This document shows positions 26,942 through 36,070 of a stretch of 64,000 nucleotides of DNA, one piece after another. The position numbers and the translations under genes are program-made. Every line of letters starts with the position of its first letter. The first letter of the stretch is position 1. Under the pieces are notes generated by a model. The model was not told where the DNA came from. It saw only the letters and a list, made by a program, of their open reading frames with translations, and made no database searches. Location: assembly GCF_003259435.1 (NCBI RefSeq), contig NZ_QLMA01000002.1:1-64000 (forward strand). The letters are read 5' to 3'. Source of the DNA: Chitinophaga dinghuensis (lineage in GTDB: Bacteria; Bacteroidota; Bacteroidia; Chitinophagales; Chitinophagaceae).

Positions 26942-27334
26942 ATGCAACAAATAGTACCATTCCTCATGTTTGAAGGCCAGGCGGATGCAGCTATTGCATT
27001 ATATACAAGCCTTTTTAAGAACTCTTCTGTTGAACACATAAAACGCTATGGCCCTGAAGGTCCGGGAAAAGAAGGATCTGTTCTTCATGCACTTTTTACG
27101 CTCAACGGCATGCAAGTGATGTGTATCGACAGTTATGTAAATCATGCATTTACATTTACGCCTTCTATGTCTTTATATGTGAATTGCACTACAGATGAAG
27201 AGATAGATACTTTATTCAAAGCCTTATCTGAAGGAGGTAGCGTATTAATGCCACTAGATAGCTATCCGTTCAGTAAAAAATTTGGCTGGGTCAATGATAG
27301 ATTCGGTGTTTCCTGGCAGTTGACGTTGATATAA
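26942..27334 (+). CDS. VOC-superfamily protein, PhnB/3-demethylubiquinone methyltransferase-like
   Basis: 130 residues. IVPFLMFEGQADAAIALYTSLF and the later GWVNDRFGVSWQL are typical of PhnB-like glyoxalase-fold proteins. The fold is a pair of beta-alpha-beta-beta-beta units. No enzymatic activity is established for most members, and the metal ligands of true glyoxalases are not obvious here. Confidence 0.88.
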   Translation: MQQIVPFLMFEGQADAAIALYTSLFKNSSVEHIKRYGPEGPGKEGSVLHALFTLNGMQVMCIDSYVNHAFTFTPSMSLYVNCTTDEEIDTLFKALSEGGSVLMPLDSYPFSKKFGWVNDRFGVSWQLTLI

Positions 27335-27387
27335 TACCGTTAGCCATTAAACTTTACGCCAGAAATACTATCTTTATTATCACAAAA

Positions 27388-27460
27388 GCGGAAGTAGCTC
27401 ACCTGGTAGAGCGACAGCTTCCCAAGCTGTAGGTAGCGGGTTCGAGTCCCGTCTTCCGCT
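27388..27460 (+). tRNA. tRNA-Gly (CCC)
   Basis: 73-nt cloverleaf: acceptor 27388-27394 pairs with 27453-27459, discriminator T27460, anticodon arm CAGCT-TCCCAAG with anticodon CCC, T loop TTCGAGT. CCA is not encoded. Confidence 0.96.
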
Positions 27461-27653
27461 CAGTGCAGTGTTTATTGAAAACTTAAAACCAATACCATAT
27501 CAAGTTTGGTGGCCTTTAAACTCAACAAACCTTTTAGATATGCTGTTATAACCCTATCGGATATACGTCCGATGAAGATATTTGTTGTCCTGCAAGGCAA
27601 GCGTAGGATGACGTCCCCCGATGCAACGCTACGGGGTGTTAATCAGTGAGTTT

Positions 27654-27687
27654 AGGAGCAGGCTTCATTCCCCCTGAAGCTGCTCCT
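27654..27687 (-). terminator. Hairpin downstream of the ABC exporter gene
   Basis: Inverted repeat of 13 paired bases with a single bulged G and a C-rich loop. It lies 9 bp beyond the stop codon of the minus-strand ABC gene. The remaining 27461-27653 holds only two short GC-rich palindromes (27557-27574 and near 27615-27635) and no gene. Confidence 0.55.
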
Positions 27688-27695
27688 CCTTACTA

Positions 27696-29519
27696 TCATT
27701 GATAACCAGCCGCCTGTAAATGAAACAGTTCTGCGTACCGCCCATTTTTCTCCAGTAACTCATCATGACTGCCAATCTCCAGTAATGTTCCTTTATCTAA
27801 TACCAGAATTCTGTTCGCCATACGGACTGTAGAAAACCGATGCGAGATCAGTACTGCCGTCTTGCCACGGGTAAGCTCCGCGAAATGCAGGAAAACATTG
27901 TATTCTGCACGCGCATCCAATGCAGAGGTAGGCTCATCCAATATCAACAACTGCGCGTCTTTCATATATGCGCGCGCAAGCGCAATTTTTTGCCATTCTC
28001 CTCCGCTCAATTCAATCCCATGGTTAAACCGGCGTCCCAACATCTGCTGATAACCATTTGGCATCTTCTCTATCAATGGCCAGGCAAGACTCTGATGCGC
28101 CGCGTCATCAATCATTTGCTGGTTATCCGCATGCCGGATGTTACCAACTGCAATATTCTGCGATACCGTCATCTGATATCGCTGAAAATCCTGGAATATA
28201 ACGCCAACGTTTAAACGAAGATCATTGATATCATAATCTCTCAAGTCACGACCATCCAATAAAATCCGTCCTTCCACAGGATCATATAGTCGACTTAATA
28301 ATTTCACTAATGTAGTTTTACCAGCGCCATTTTCACCCACTAATGCCATTTTCTCACCTGCATGTAAAGTGAAATTCAGGTTCCGGATCGCCCATTTCTC
28401 CGACTCCTGGTATCGAAAACCAACATTCTCAAAGGTGAAGCCCTCCATGATTGGACGAGGAAATGGCAATGGTTGGGCGGGGCGTATCATGCGACTGTTT
28501 ATCTCAAAGAAATCAAACAAGTCTTTTAAATAAACGGCGCCTTGCGTAACAGCAGAAAAACGAATCAATATTCCCTGGAATGTAGTGCGCAACTGACGGA
28601 AAGATCCCGCCAGGAAAGTCAGGTCGCCAAGCGTTAATGCGCCATTGATAGTACGTACAATGATGATGATGTAAGCAGCATAATATCCAGCACTTCCCAA
28701 CAACGCAAAGAAGGTACCCCAGGCAGCATGATTGACTTCCAGGTCTTTCTTGTCCTTATAGAATTTATCGGAGATGACTTTGAAACGACTGATTAAAAAA
28801 CCAGAGAGATCAAACACCTTCACTTCTTTGGCAGTTTCATCGCTTGCTCCCAGATAACGGATATAATCTAATTCACGCCTGTCGGAGGTTTGGCCCCAGG
28901 TAAGCCGATAATATTTATCATTATAGCGGGATTCATTCAGGAAGGCAGGAATCACCGCTACCAATAACAATAAAATCAACCAGGGATTGAATACAATGAG
29001 ACCTGCTGCCAGGAAGCCCATGGTTATAAGGTCTTGCACCTGGCTCAGCACCTGGGATAACAACACCGTTCTTCCTATGGTCTGCTGGCGGGCACGCTCC
29101 AGCTTATCGTAAAACTCGGAGTCTTCAAACTGATCCAAATCCAGCGAAGCCGCATGTTCCATTATTCTTACCGAAGTATGGTTGGCAAAAAGATCGCCGA
29201 GTAGGCTATCCATTAGTGAAATAGCGCGACTCAAAGCATCAGAAACAATGGCCAGTCCGAATTCCAGCGCTACCAATTGCCATAGCAGGGTTGTATCGTG
29301 GTTGGTGGGAGATTTGCTCAGTTGAACTACCTGATCGATGATTAATTTTCCAATATAGAGGAGCGATAATGGCATCGCAGACTGGGCTATACGGAGAATG
29401 ATATTGGCAATGGTCAAGCCTTTGCTGGTTTGCCAAACCATACGGAAAAAGGCTGGCAGATTGCGTAATGCTGCCAGCCTTTCCTTAAAGGTCATGCGTG
29501 GGTTTTCCCTTTTTCTCAT
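27696..29519 (-). CDS. ABC exporter, fused permease and ATPase
   Basis: 607 residues. The N-terminal 340 residues form a six-helix type IV exporter domain. The ATPase domain has Walker A GENGAGKTTLVKLL (about 395), signature LSGGEWQKIALARAY, Walker B LLILDEPTSALD and the H-loop ISHR. An alternative start eight codons in (MTFKERL) is possible. Half-transporters of this size work as homodimers. Lipid, drug or peptide export cannot be told apart from sequence. The aspartyl protease gene is 16 bp upstream on the same strand, so they may be co-transcribed. Confidence 0.9.
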   Translation of the reverse strand: MRKRENPRMTFKERLAALRNLPAFFRMVWQTSKGLTIANIILRIAQSAMPLSLLYIGKLIIDQVVQLSKSPTNHDTTLLWQLVALEFGLAIVSDALSRAISLMDSLLGDLFANHTSVRIMEHAASLDLDQFEDSEFYDKLERARQQTIGRTVLLSQVLSQVQDLITMGFLAAGLIVFNPWLILLLLVAVIPAFLNESRYNDKYYRLTWGQTSDRRELDYIRYLGASDETAKEVKVFDLSGFLISRFKVISDKFYKDKKDLEVNHAAWGTFFALLGSAGYYAAYIIIIVRTINGALTLGDLTFLAGSFRQLRTTFQGILIRFSAVTQGAVYLKDLFDFFEINSRMIRPAQPLPFPRPIMEGFTFENVGFRYQESEKWAIRNLNFTLHAGEKMALVGENGAGKTTLVKLLSRLYDPVEGRILLDGRDLRDYDINDLRLNVGVIFQDFQRYQMTVSQNIAVGNIRHADNQQMIDDAAHQSLAWPLIEKMPNGYQQMLGRRFNHGIELSGGEWQKIALARAYMKDAQLLILDEPTSALDARAEYNVFLHFAELTRGKTAVLISHRFSTVRMANRILVLDKGTLLEIGSHDELLEKNGRYAELFHLQAAGYQ

Positions 29520-29535
29520 GACCTGAATTTACGAA

Positions 29536-31020
29536 TTAAGGAATATCTATTTTCCAGGGTTTACCAAATTTATTCACCTCTACTTTCAGTTCCTGATTTT
29601 TCCACAATTCCTGGTACTTTTTAATATTGCTAATCTCTTTGAACATGTCTGCTTTCACGCCGTTGATGGTCATTACCTCATCGTTTTCAGCGATGCCGCT
29701 GTCGGCCGCACTGGTGCCTTGCATGAACCTTTTCACGACCATCTTTCCATTTACAAATCCCCATTCTACCTCTTTCATCCAGAAATTGGCAGGCATAGAG
29801 AAATTGTTGTTAGGAATGGCTGCATACTGATGATCGGCCAGGTTGATTACCCAGTTAAAGCGGTTGATTAGCTCAATGCCGAAGCTACCGTCGCCGCTGG
29901 GCGACCATTTCTCATCTCCGTCACGATATTGCTGCATGGTGCCCGTAAAGCTGCCCAGTTGCCATTTACCGACTTCTACTGCGGAGAATACGCCATTTAC
30001 AACAGGAGATGAATGTCCCATACTGGTAGTGGTGCTACGGGAGCTTATTTCGAAATTTTCTTCCAATTGGTTTCTGTGTACAGAGGGGCCGAAAATGATC
30101 ATTGGGTAGCCAGCGCCTGTATCGAAATGAAATTCGCCCTCGAGTACTTTGCCGTTATTCAGTGTCACTTTGCTGTGAATACCTGGTACGCCAACAGCGT
30201 AATCCAACGGTATGAGCGCGGCTTCTGCAGGATAATTGAATTTTCCGATAGTATACAAACGAATCACTTGTTTGTCGAAGTCAATTTCAGTGATATAGTT
30301 ACGCAGGAAATTAGCGCCGAAGAGTCCATCCAGTTCACCGTCGAATTGCGGGAAAATAGCGCTGTTATTGTTAGGAATAGATAATGTATCGAGATGCATA
30401 GTAATGCCGCTGGCAATGCCTATCTGGGCAGAAGCGCCAACTACACTGGTTTTTTGTTGCCTGGAAGGGGAAATGCCTAATTCATCTGCCACGCTTTTTT
30501 TCAGTCCCATACCATCTGCACCAGTATCGAAGAGTAATTTCAGCGGCTTAGGATTATCGTTCAATGTCAGCGTAACGATTATCTGTCCACGACGAAATGT
30601 AAACGGCACAACTGCTGCCAATACGGATGGTTTATCCAGATCCACGCCTGCCAGGAGGTCGTAGTACTGTACTTTGGTGAGTTTATTGGCACTGTCCAGG
30701 TACATCCAGGTTTCGAAAGGCTTCTGGCCTTCGTTGTAATACTTCACCAGCAGCCTTTTTCCCGAAGGCAGGGTTTCTTCTTTTTTCAGTACGAGTTTCT
30801 GGAGACTGTCTTTCCGCATCGCTCTGTCCAACATCCCGTAGGCATAAGGAGCAGGGTAGAAGCCGATATGGAATACTGGCGACAGGAGAGGTTTGGCTTG
30901 TTCTACGCTTTTATTGCGTACCGCCTCCTCCAATGAACGGAGGAATTCCTTTGCGTTTTGTGCATGCACGCGAAGCACCAGGCATAACAATATGCCTGTG
31001 TACAGGGTCATTTTTTTCAC
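29536..31020 (-). CDS. Secreted retropepsin-like aspartyl protease with C-terminal PDZ domain
   Basis: 494 residues. The start is GTG 31020, or ATG 31011; both precede the signal peptide LYTGILLCLVLRVHAQ. Two Asp-Thr-Gly active-site motifs occur: LLFDTGADGMG (about 165) and FHFDTGAGYPM (about 310). Each probably supplies one catalytic Asp of a single-chain enzyme. The C-terminal part is a PDZ-like domain (SGIAENDEVMTINGV). This architecture is common in Bacteroidota exported proteins. The link to the downstream ABC exporter is only positional. Confidence 0.85.
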   Translation of the reverse strand: MKKMTLYTGILLCLVLRVHAQNAKEFLRSLEEAVRNKSVEQAKPLLSPVFHIGFYPAPYAYGMLDRAMRKDSLQKLVLKKEETLPSGKRLLVKYYNEGQKPFETWMYLDSANKLTKVQYYDLLAGVDLDKPSVLAAVVPFTFRRGQIIVTLTLNDNPKPLKLLFDTGADGMGLKKSVADELGISPSRQQKTSVVGASAQIGIASGITMHLDTLSIPNNNSAIFPQFDGELDGLFGANFLRNYITEIDFDKQVIRLYTIGKFNYPAEAALIPLDYAVGVPGIHSKVTLNNGKVLEGEFHFDTGAGYPMIIFGPSVHRNQLEENFEISSRSTTTSMGHSSPVVNGVFSAVEVGKWQLGSFTGTMQQYRDGDEKWSPSGDGSFGIELINRFNWVINLADHQYAAIPNNNFSMPANFWMKEVEWGFVNGKMVVKRFMQGTSAADSGIAENDEVMTINGVKADMFKEISNIKKYQELWKNQELKVEVNKFGKPWKIDIP

Positions 31021-31038
31021 GATGTCTTTTTTTAACGG

Positions 31039-31233
31039 TTGGTTTATGCGGTGAAATTAGGTAAATATTCCAGCTATATAATATATCTTGTAATTGGATT
31101 GTTATGTCTAAATGTATTTCCCATGATATTAGCTGCTATTTTTGCAATATGTATTGTAATGGTAATCATTACATTTTTAGCAATTACTATTATTAATAAA
31201 CGTTCCCGCGATTGGTTTTCCCATAATGATTAA
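31039..31233 (+). CDS. Doubtful small membrane protein, 64 aa
   Basis: An ORF from TTG 31039 encodes about two hydrophobic helices (YIIYLVIGLLCLNVF, ILAAIFAICIVMVIITFLAI) and a polar tail KRSRDWFSHND. It lies in an AT-rich 312-bp gap that must also hold two divergent promoters, there is no ATG start for the full length, and such hydrophobic ORFs arise easily by chance. Kept only as a possibility. Confidence 0.25.
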   Translation: MVYAVKLGKYSSYIIYLVIGLLCLNVFPMILAAIFAICIVMVIITFLAITIINKRSRDWFSHND

Positions 31234-31332
31234 AATTTTGAGAGGAGAGTAGAGGGGGAGACACGGGTTGTGCGTCATTAAGTTGTATCTAGATTCTGTA
31301 CTGTAGTTTTTTTTCTATACAACTTAACTGAC

Positions 31333-32547
31333 ATGCGTGCAAAAAGGAATGTGTTGACTTTTCTTGGAGAGAAAGATTGGTTAATTACACTACTTTGGTT
31401 TGGATTTGCTTTTTTGGGCGCTATCACTGAAATTTCCCGAGGTCAGTATAATAATTTCCTCATCTTCCGCCAGGTATTCTTCCACCTGGTTCATCAGCAA
31501 CCGCTTTATATTGAGTACCCATCTGAATACTTTGATGTGAACCTGTATGGTCCGGTTTTCAGTATTCTGATTGCACCATTTGCGGTGCTGCCTATAAAAA
31601 TCGGAGCACTCTTATGGTCTGTTGCCGGAGCGGGAGCAATTTTCTATGCCATCAGGCAACTACCGCTGCAACGGGTACAACAGAATATCATTTTGCTACT
31701 TTGTAGCCAGGAATTGCTGGGCGCCAGCGGCTGGTTTCAGCTCAATCAGTTCATTCTCGCCCTACTGATTCTGACATTTGCTTTCACGATCAAGGGTAAA
31801 GATTATCTCGCCACTCTTTGCATCATATTAGGAACCCTTACCAAAGTTTATGGTATTGTGGGTCTGGCATTCTTCTTCTTCAGTAGTCATCCGAAGCGCT
31901 TTATAGCAGGACTTTTCCTATGGACAGGTCTTCTTTTTGTATTACCAATGGCTATTTCTTCGCCTGCTTATGTAATTAATTCTTACCAGGAATGGTTGAT
32001 GGCGTTGGTACATAAGAATGCTAAAAACCAGTCGGATTTAGCTAGTTTCCAGGACATCTCCGCCGGTGGTTTTATCAAGCGGGTATTGCGTTTACCTGAT
32101 CTGAATGACTTAACGGTACTGATACCGGGCGTTATTTTGTTTGCTGCACAATATTTAATGCTTCGTTTCCGTAACGATGCCAATTATCGATATTATATCC
32201 TATGTTCTGTACTATTATTCCCTGTGTTATTTAGCAGTAGCTCTGAATCGCCTACTTATATCATTGCAGTTCCTGCAATCTGTATCTGGTATGTGATTCA
32301 GACGCCTGCCAGGTGGAAAAATATATTCCTGTTTTTTGCCATTTTGTTGGTAAGCTTCTCTCATTCAGATGTGCTGACGCCATGGTTCAGAAAAAACTTG
32401 GCTGTTCCCTATGCGCTGAAAGCCTTGCCCTGCCTGGTTTTATATCTGATGATTGTGTACGAGATCCTCACCAGACAATTTCTTTCCATCACTAAATCCG
32501 CTACAACTCCGGTGGATTCTAGGTTACAGGAGCTAACGCACGCATAA
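31333..32547 (+). CDS. GT87-like (DUF2029) polyprenyl-dependent glycosyltransferase
   Basis: 404 residues with about ten membrane helices. The first loop holds QPLYIEYPSEYFDVNLYGPVFS, split here by family-typical Tyr/Pro positions, and the helix ALLWSVAGAGAIFYAIRQL follows. This is the GT-C pattern of DUF2029 mannosyltransferases, which use polyprenyl-phosphate mannose in actinobacteria. In this phylum the sugar is unknown. It stands 59 bp before a GH92 mannosidase gene on the same strand. Confidence 0.82.
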   Translation: MRAKRNVLTFLGEKDWLITLLWFGFAFLGAITEISRGQYNNFLIFRQVFFHLVHQQPLYIEYPSEYFDVNLYGPVFSILIAPFAVLPIKIGALLWSVAGAGAIFYAIRQLPLQRVQQNIILLLCSQELLGASGWFQLNQFILALLILTFAFTIKGKDYLATLCIILGTLTKVYGIVGLAFFFFSSHPKRFIAGLFLWTGLLFVLPMAISSPAYVINSYQEWLMALVHKNAKNQSDLASFQDISAGGFIKRVLRLPDLNDLTVLIPGVILFAAQYLMLRFRNDANYRYYILCSVLLFPVLFSSSSESPTYIIAVPAICIWYVIQTPARWKNIFLFFAILLVSFSHSDVLTPWFRKNLAVPYALKALPCLVLYLMIVYEILTRQFLSITKSATTPVDSRLQELTHA

Positions 32548-32606
32548 AATTTAGCAAATTTTATACAACATAGCGACGTATCTTGCCAATTCTAAAGGTT
32601 TTGTTT

Positions 32607-34895
32607 ATGTTACCGGGATTCAAGATAGGTCGCACCCTCGCATTCACTGCGATGGTATGTTGCGGCATTCAGGCAGGCGCACAGAATAAACCGACAGCTG
32701 CCAACACATTCAAAGAGAGTAAAGCGCTAGCAGCCGTTGATCCATACATCGGCTCCGGCGGCCACGGACACGTATTTGTAGGCGCCAGCGTACCATTTGG
32801 CGCAGTACAGGTAGGCCCTACCAATATTGTAAAAGGTTGGGATTGGTGCTCTGGTTATCACTATTCAGATAGCGTTGTTATTGGATTTTCTCAGATGCAC
32901 CTGAGCGGAACCGGTATCGGCGACCTCGGAGACGTACTTATTATGCCATATACCGGCGATGTACGTACAAATCGCGGTACACAGGAAAATCCTACATCCG
33001 GATACGGCTCCCATTACTCGCATCAGAAAGAAAAAGTAAGACCAGGCTACTACTCCGTTCACCTGGACGATTATAATACAGATGTTGAACTAACTTCTAC
33101 AGAACGTGTAGCCCTTCACCGTTATACTTTCCCACAAAATCAACAGGCCAATATCATTGTGGACCTGAAAGAAGGTATCGGCTGGGATGCTGCCGTAGAA
33201 TCTTATTTCCATAAGGTAGACGATTATACCCTCGTTGGATATCGCTACTCCAAAGGATGGGCAGTGGATCAGCGCCTTTGGTTTGCTATCAAAAGTAATG
33301 TTCCGCTGAAAGATGTTTCCTTCTTCGATGGAGATAAAAAAGTGAGTGGCAATGAAGTAAAAGCAGTTGGCGCGAAAGCGGTAGTCAGCTTTGCTAAATC
33401 ACCAGGACAAGTACTGCTGAAAGTAGGTATTTCCCCTGTTAGCAGCGAAAATGCACTTGCCAACATCAGTGCAGAAATGCCAGGATGGGATTTCGCCAAA
33501 GTGGTAAATAACGCCAATTCCAAATGGGATAAAGAACTTTCCCGCGTGGATATTCAGACCAACGATCCTGCTATCCGTCGTACTTTCTATACTGCCCTCT
33601 ATCACACAATGATTGCCCCGATCCTGTTCAATGATCATAATGGCGCTTATCGTGGTACAGATAAAAAAGTATATGCTAATCCAGGATTCGACAACTATAC
33701 CGTATTCTCTAACTGGGATATTTACCGCTCCTGGGGGCCGCTGAGCACTATTCTCCACCCGGAAAAAGTGAACAGCTTCATCAACTCCTTACTGACTATC
33801 TACAAGCAACAAGGTAAACTGCCTATCTGGCCTTTAGTAGGAAGCGAAACCAACTGTATGGTGGGTTATCATTCCGTACCAATGATCGTAGATGCTTACC
33901 TGAAAGGATATAAAGGATTCAGTGCAGAAGAAGCATTCGAAGCCATGAAAGCCTCTTCTACCCGCGATGATCTTGGTGTGAAATATGTAAAGGAAAGAGG
34001 ATACATCCCAGCGGATAAAGAATATGAATCTGTTTCCAAAGCAATGGAATATGCCATCGACGACTGGTGTATTGCTGCTATGGCCAAGAAACTCGGCAAA
34101 ACCGAAGATTTCGAATACTATAAAAAACGCGCTGGTTACTATAAAAACTATTTTGACAGTACTATCAAATTCGTACGTCCGCGTATGAGTGATGGCAGTT
34201 GGAAAACGCCTTATGATCCATTCAACTCCATCCATGAAAAAGGCGACTTCACGGAAGGCAACGGCTGGCAATATACCTGGCTGGTACCACAGGATGTAGA
34301 AGGTCTTATTCACCTCATGGGCGGCGATGCAGCATTCTCCCGCAAACTGGATAGTCTTTTCATTGCAAAAGGCGATATGGGAGCAGAAGCATCCAGCGAT
34401 ATCTCTGGTCTGATCGGTATGTACGCACATGGTAATGAACCAAGCCATCACGTAACATATATGTACGCTTATGCAGGCGATCAGTGGAAAACTGCCGAGA
34501 AAGTAAGACAGGTAATGAAGGATTTCTACTTCGATAAGCCTGAAGGTCTTGCTGGTAACGAGGATTGCGGCGCAATGTCTTCCTGGTACATATTCAGCTC
34601 AATGGGCTTCTACCCAGTGAATCCTGCCAACGGCATGTACGTTTTTGGTAGTCCGCTTTTCAGCAAAGCCTCCATCTCTCTGAAAGACGGTAAAAAATTC
34701 ACTGTTCAGACGATTAACAACAGCCCTGAGAATATCTATATTCAAAGTGTGAAACTTAACGGTAAACCATATACGAAAAGCTATATCATGCACAGTGATT
34801 TAGTAAAAGGTGGAACACTGGAACTCACCATGGGTAAAACGCCAAATGAAAACTTCGGGAAAGCGGCTGCAGACAGACCTTTCAACAAGTTTTAA
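32607..34895 (+). CDS. GH92 family alpha-mannosidase
   Basis: 762 residues from ATG 32607 with signal peptide ending in IQAGAQ; a TTG at 32583 is less likely. The mature protein opens VDPYIGSGGHGHVFVGA, characteristic of GH92. Further signatures are GTGIGDLGDVLIMP, FSNWDIYRSWGP, EGNGWQYTWLVPQD (likely catalytic acid region) and GNEDCGAMSSWYIFSSMGFYP. GH92 enzymes are Ca2+-dependent inverting exo-alpha-mannosidases acting on N-glycan or yeast-type mannan. No SusCD pair is adjacent, so it is not in a classical utilisation locus. Confidence 0.96.
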   Translation: MLPGFKIGRTLAFTAMVCCGIQAGAQNKPTAANTFKESKALAAVDPYIGSGGHGHVFVGASVPFGAVQVGPTNIVKGWDWCSGYHYSDSVVIGFSQMHLSGTGIGDLGDVLIMPYTGDVRTNRGTQENPTSGYGSHYSHQKEKVRPGYYSVHLDDYNTDVELTSTERVALHRYTFPQNQQANIIVDLKEGIGWDAAVESYFHKVDDYTLVGYRYSKGWAVDQRLWFAIKSNVPLKDVSFFDGDKKVSGNEVKAVGAKAVVSFAKSPGQVLLKVGISPVSSENALANISAEMPGWDFAKVVNNANSKWDKELSRVDIQTNDPAIRRTFYTALYHTMIAPILFNDHNGAYRGTDKKVYANPGFDNYTVFSNWDIYRSWGPLSTILHPEKVNSFINSLLTIYKQQGKLPIWPLVGSETNCMVGYHSVPMIVDAYLKGYKGFSAEEAFEAMKASSTRDDLGVKYVKERGYIPADKEYESVSKAMEYAIDDWCIAAMAKKLGKTEDFEYYKKRAGYYKNYFDSTIKFVRPRMSDGSWKTPYDPFNSIHEKGDFTEGNGWQYTWLVPQDVEGLIHLMGGDAAFSRKLDSLFIAKGDMGAEASSDISGLIGMYAHGNEPSHHVTYMYAYAGDQWKTAEKVRQVMKDFYFDKPEGLAGNEDCGAMSSWYIFSSMGFYPVNPANGMYVFGSPLFSKASISLKDGKKFTVQTINNSPENIYIQSVKLNGKPYTKSYIMHSDLVKGGTLELTMGKTPNENFGKAAADRPFNKF

Positions 34896-34909
34896 TAATA
34901 TTTTTTTTA

Positions 34910-34958
34910 AAAGAGAAAGGGCTGGTCAAACCTACGGTTTGACCAGCCCTTTCTCTTT
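34910..34958 (+). terminator. Strong terminator after the GH92 gene
   Basis: A perfect 23-bp stem (34910-34932 with 34936-34958) and 3-nt loop between convergent genes. It probably stops transcription from both sides. Confidence 0.85.
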
Positions 34959-34985
34959 ATTTTATAGAACAGTAGATTGTTATAC

Positions 34986-36065
34986 TTACGACTCCGCCAA
35001 TACTCTCAATACTTCCGGCGTCACGGTTCCGAAAATAGAAACACCCGCAGCCCCATTATCGATAGCCAGTTTCACCGCTTCTCTGAAATCGTCATAGTTA
35101 TTGTGAAAATCAGGCATGTACAATCCGGCGTATAAAGGGAAAGCCCCATGTAAACCTTTCACACCTTCTGCTACTGCATCACCGATCCAGGCAACTTTTT
35201 CGCGGTAGAAGCCATGATAAATCATAGGACATATCGCTGTCATAGGCCAGTTAGTCCAGTCCTGACGTACAATACGTTTTGCGATCTCCGGTGTTGGGAA
35301 TACCGCTGCCGTAATAGCTTTTTTATGTTGTTTGGCTACCTGTGCAAGATTGCTCACTACATTCGTGATACGATCGTAGCGATATTTGCGCCAGGAAGGG
35401 CTTTGGTCCGGATGTTCGATTTCCAGCGGATCTACGCCATATTTGTCTTTATAGTTTTTTCTACAGGTATCGCAGTAGCAAAAATCATATTCCGGCAATT
35501 CTTTTGACTGATCAATACCATAGTGGCTCCAGAGATTTACAGGAAGAATCACATCGCAGAAACGTACATAGTCCAGGTGAATACCATCCACATAATCTTT
35601 CTGCAAGATCTGTTCTACTTGCGATTTCAGGTAGTTCACTACTTCCGGTTTACTAGGGCACAACCAGCGATAATAATCTACATACGGAGGATGATTGGCG
35701 CAAGATTCGCCTTTACGGTTTTGAGCATACCATTCCGGGTGGCTGGCCAGCAGGTCTTTTTCGCCTCTGTTCATCGTCCACATCCAGCGATGTGCTTTGA
35801 TACCATTTGCTTTTGCCGCTTTAAAATGTTGTTCGCTATCGGCTTCAAACATAATATCCGCAATGCCCGCTTTTTTGTAGGTGGCGTATCTCTTTACGAG
35901 ATCTTCATATTTCTCTTTAGTATCCGGGTTAATCCACACCCTGTGCGAAACATCTCTTCTTTCGAGGATAGAAGCAGTTTTCTCTGTTGCGCTGGCAGGC
36001 AATTTAGGCGCAGCCATTGCTAATCCTCCCAGTCCGAGTGTTTTGATAAAATGACGTTTATTCAT
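34986..36065 (-). CDS. Secreted glycoside-hydrolase-like protein (GHL10/DUF187 type TIM barrel)
   Basis: 359 residues with a leader MNKRHFIKTLGLGGLAMAA; a single KR pair makes it Tat-like but not canonical. The barrel includes DIMFEADS, HRWMWTMNRG and DYVDGIHLDYVRF, where the Asp after HL is the expected catalytic or substrate-binding residue of the GHL group. CDTCRKNYKDKYG follows. Substrates of the group are poorly known, though peptidoglycan- or glycan-related roles are proposed for relatives. It starts 5 bp after the CBM9-like gene, so the two form an operon. Confidence 0.78.
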   Translation of the reverse strand: MNKRHFIKTLGLGGLAMAAPKLPASATEKTASILERRDVSHRVWINPDTKEKYEDLVKRYATYKKAGIADIMFEADSEQHFKAAKANGIKAHRWMWTMNRGEKDLLASHPEWYAQNRKGESCANHPPYVDYYRWLCPSKPEVVNYLKSQVEQILQKDYVDGIHLDYVRFCDVILPVNLWSHYGIDQSKELPEYDFCYCDTCRKNYKDKYGVDPLEIEHPDQSPSWRKYRYDRITNVVSNLAQVAKQHKKAITAAVFPTPEIAKRIVRQDWTNWPMTAICPMIYHGFYREKVAWIGDAVAEGVKGLHGAFPLYAGLYMPDFHNNYDDFREAVKLAIDNGAAGVSIFGTVTPEVLRVLAES

Positions 36066-36070
36066 TGCCG

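Noticed and set aside
27388..27653. Mobile element near tRNA-Gly
   Set aside because: Only short palindromes follow the tRNA; no integrase, transposase or repeated tRNA end was found.
33834..34451. 205-codon minus-strand ORF
   Set aside because: Antisense shadow inside the GH92 gene.
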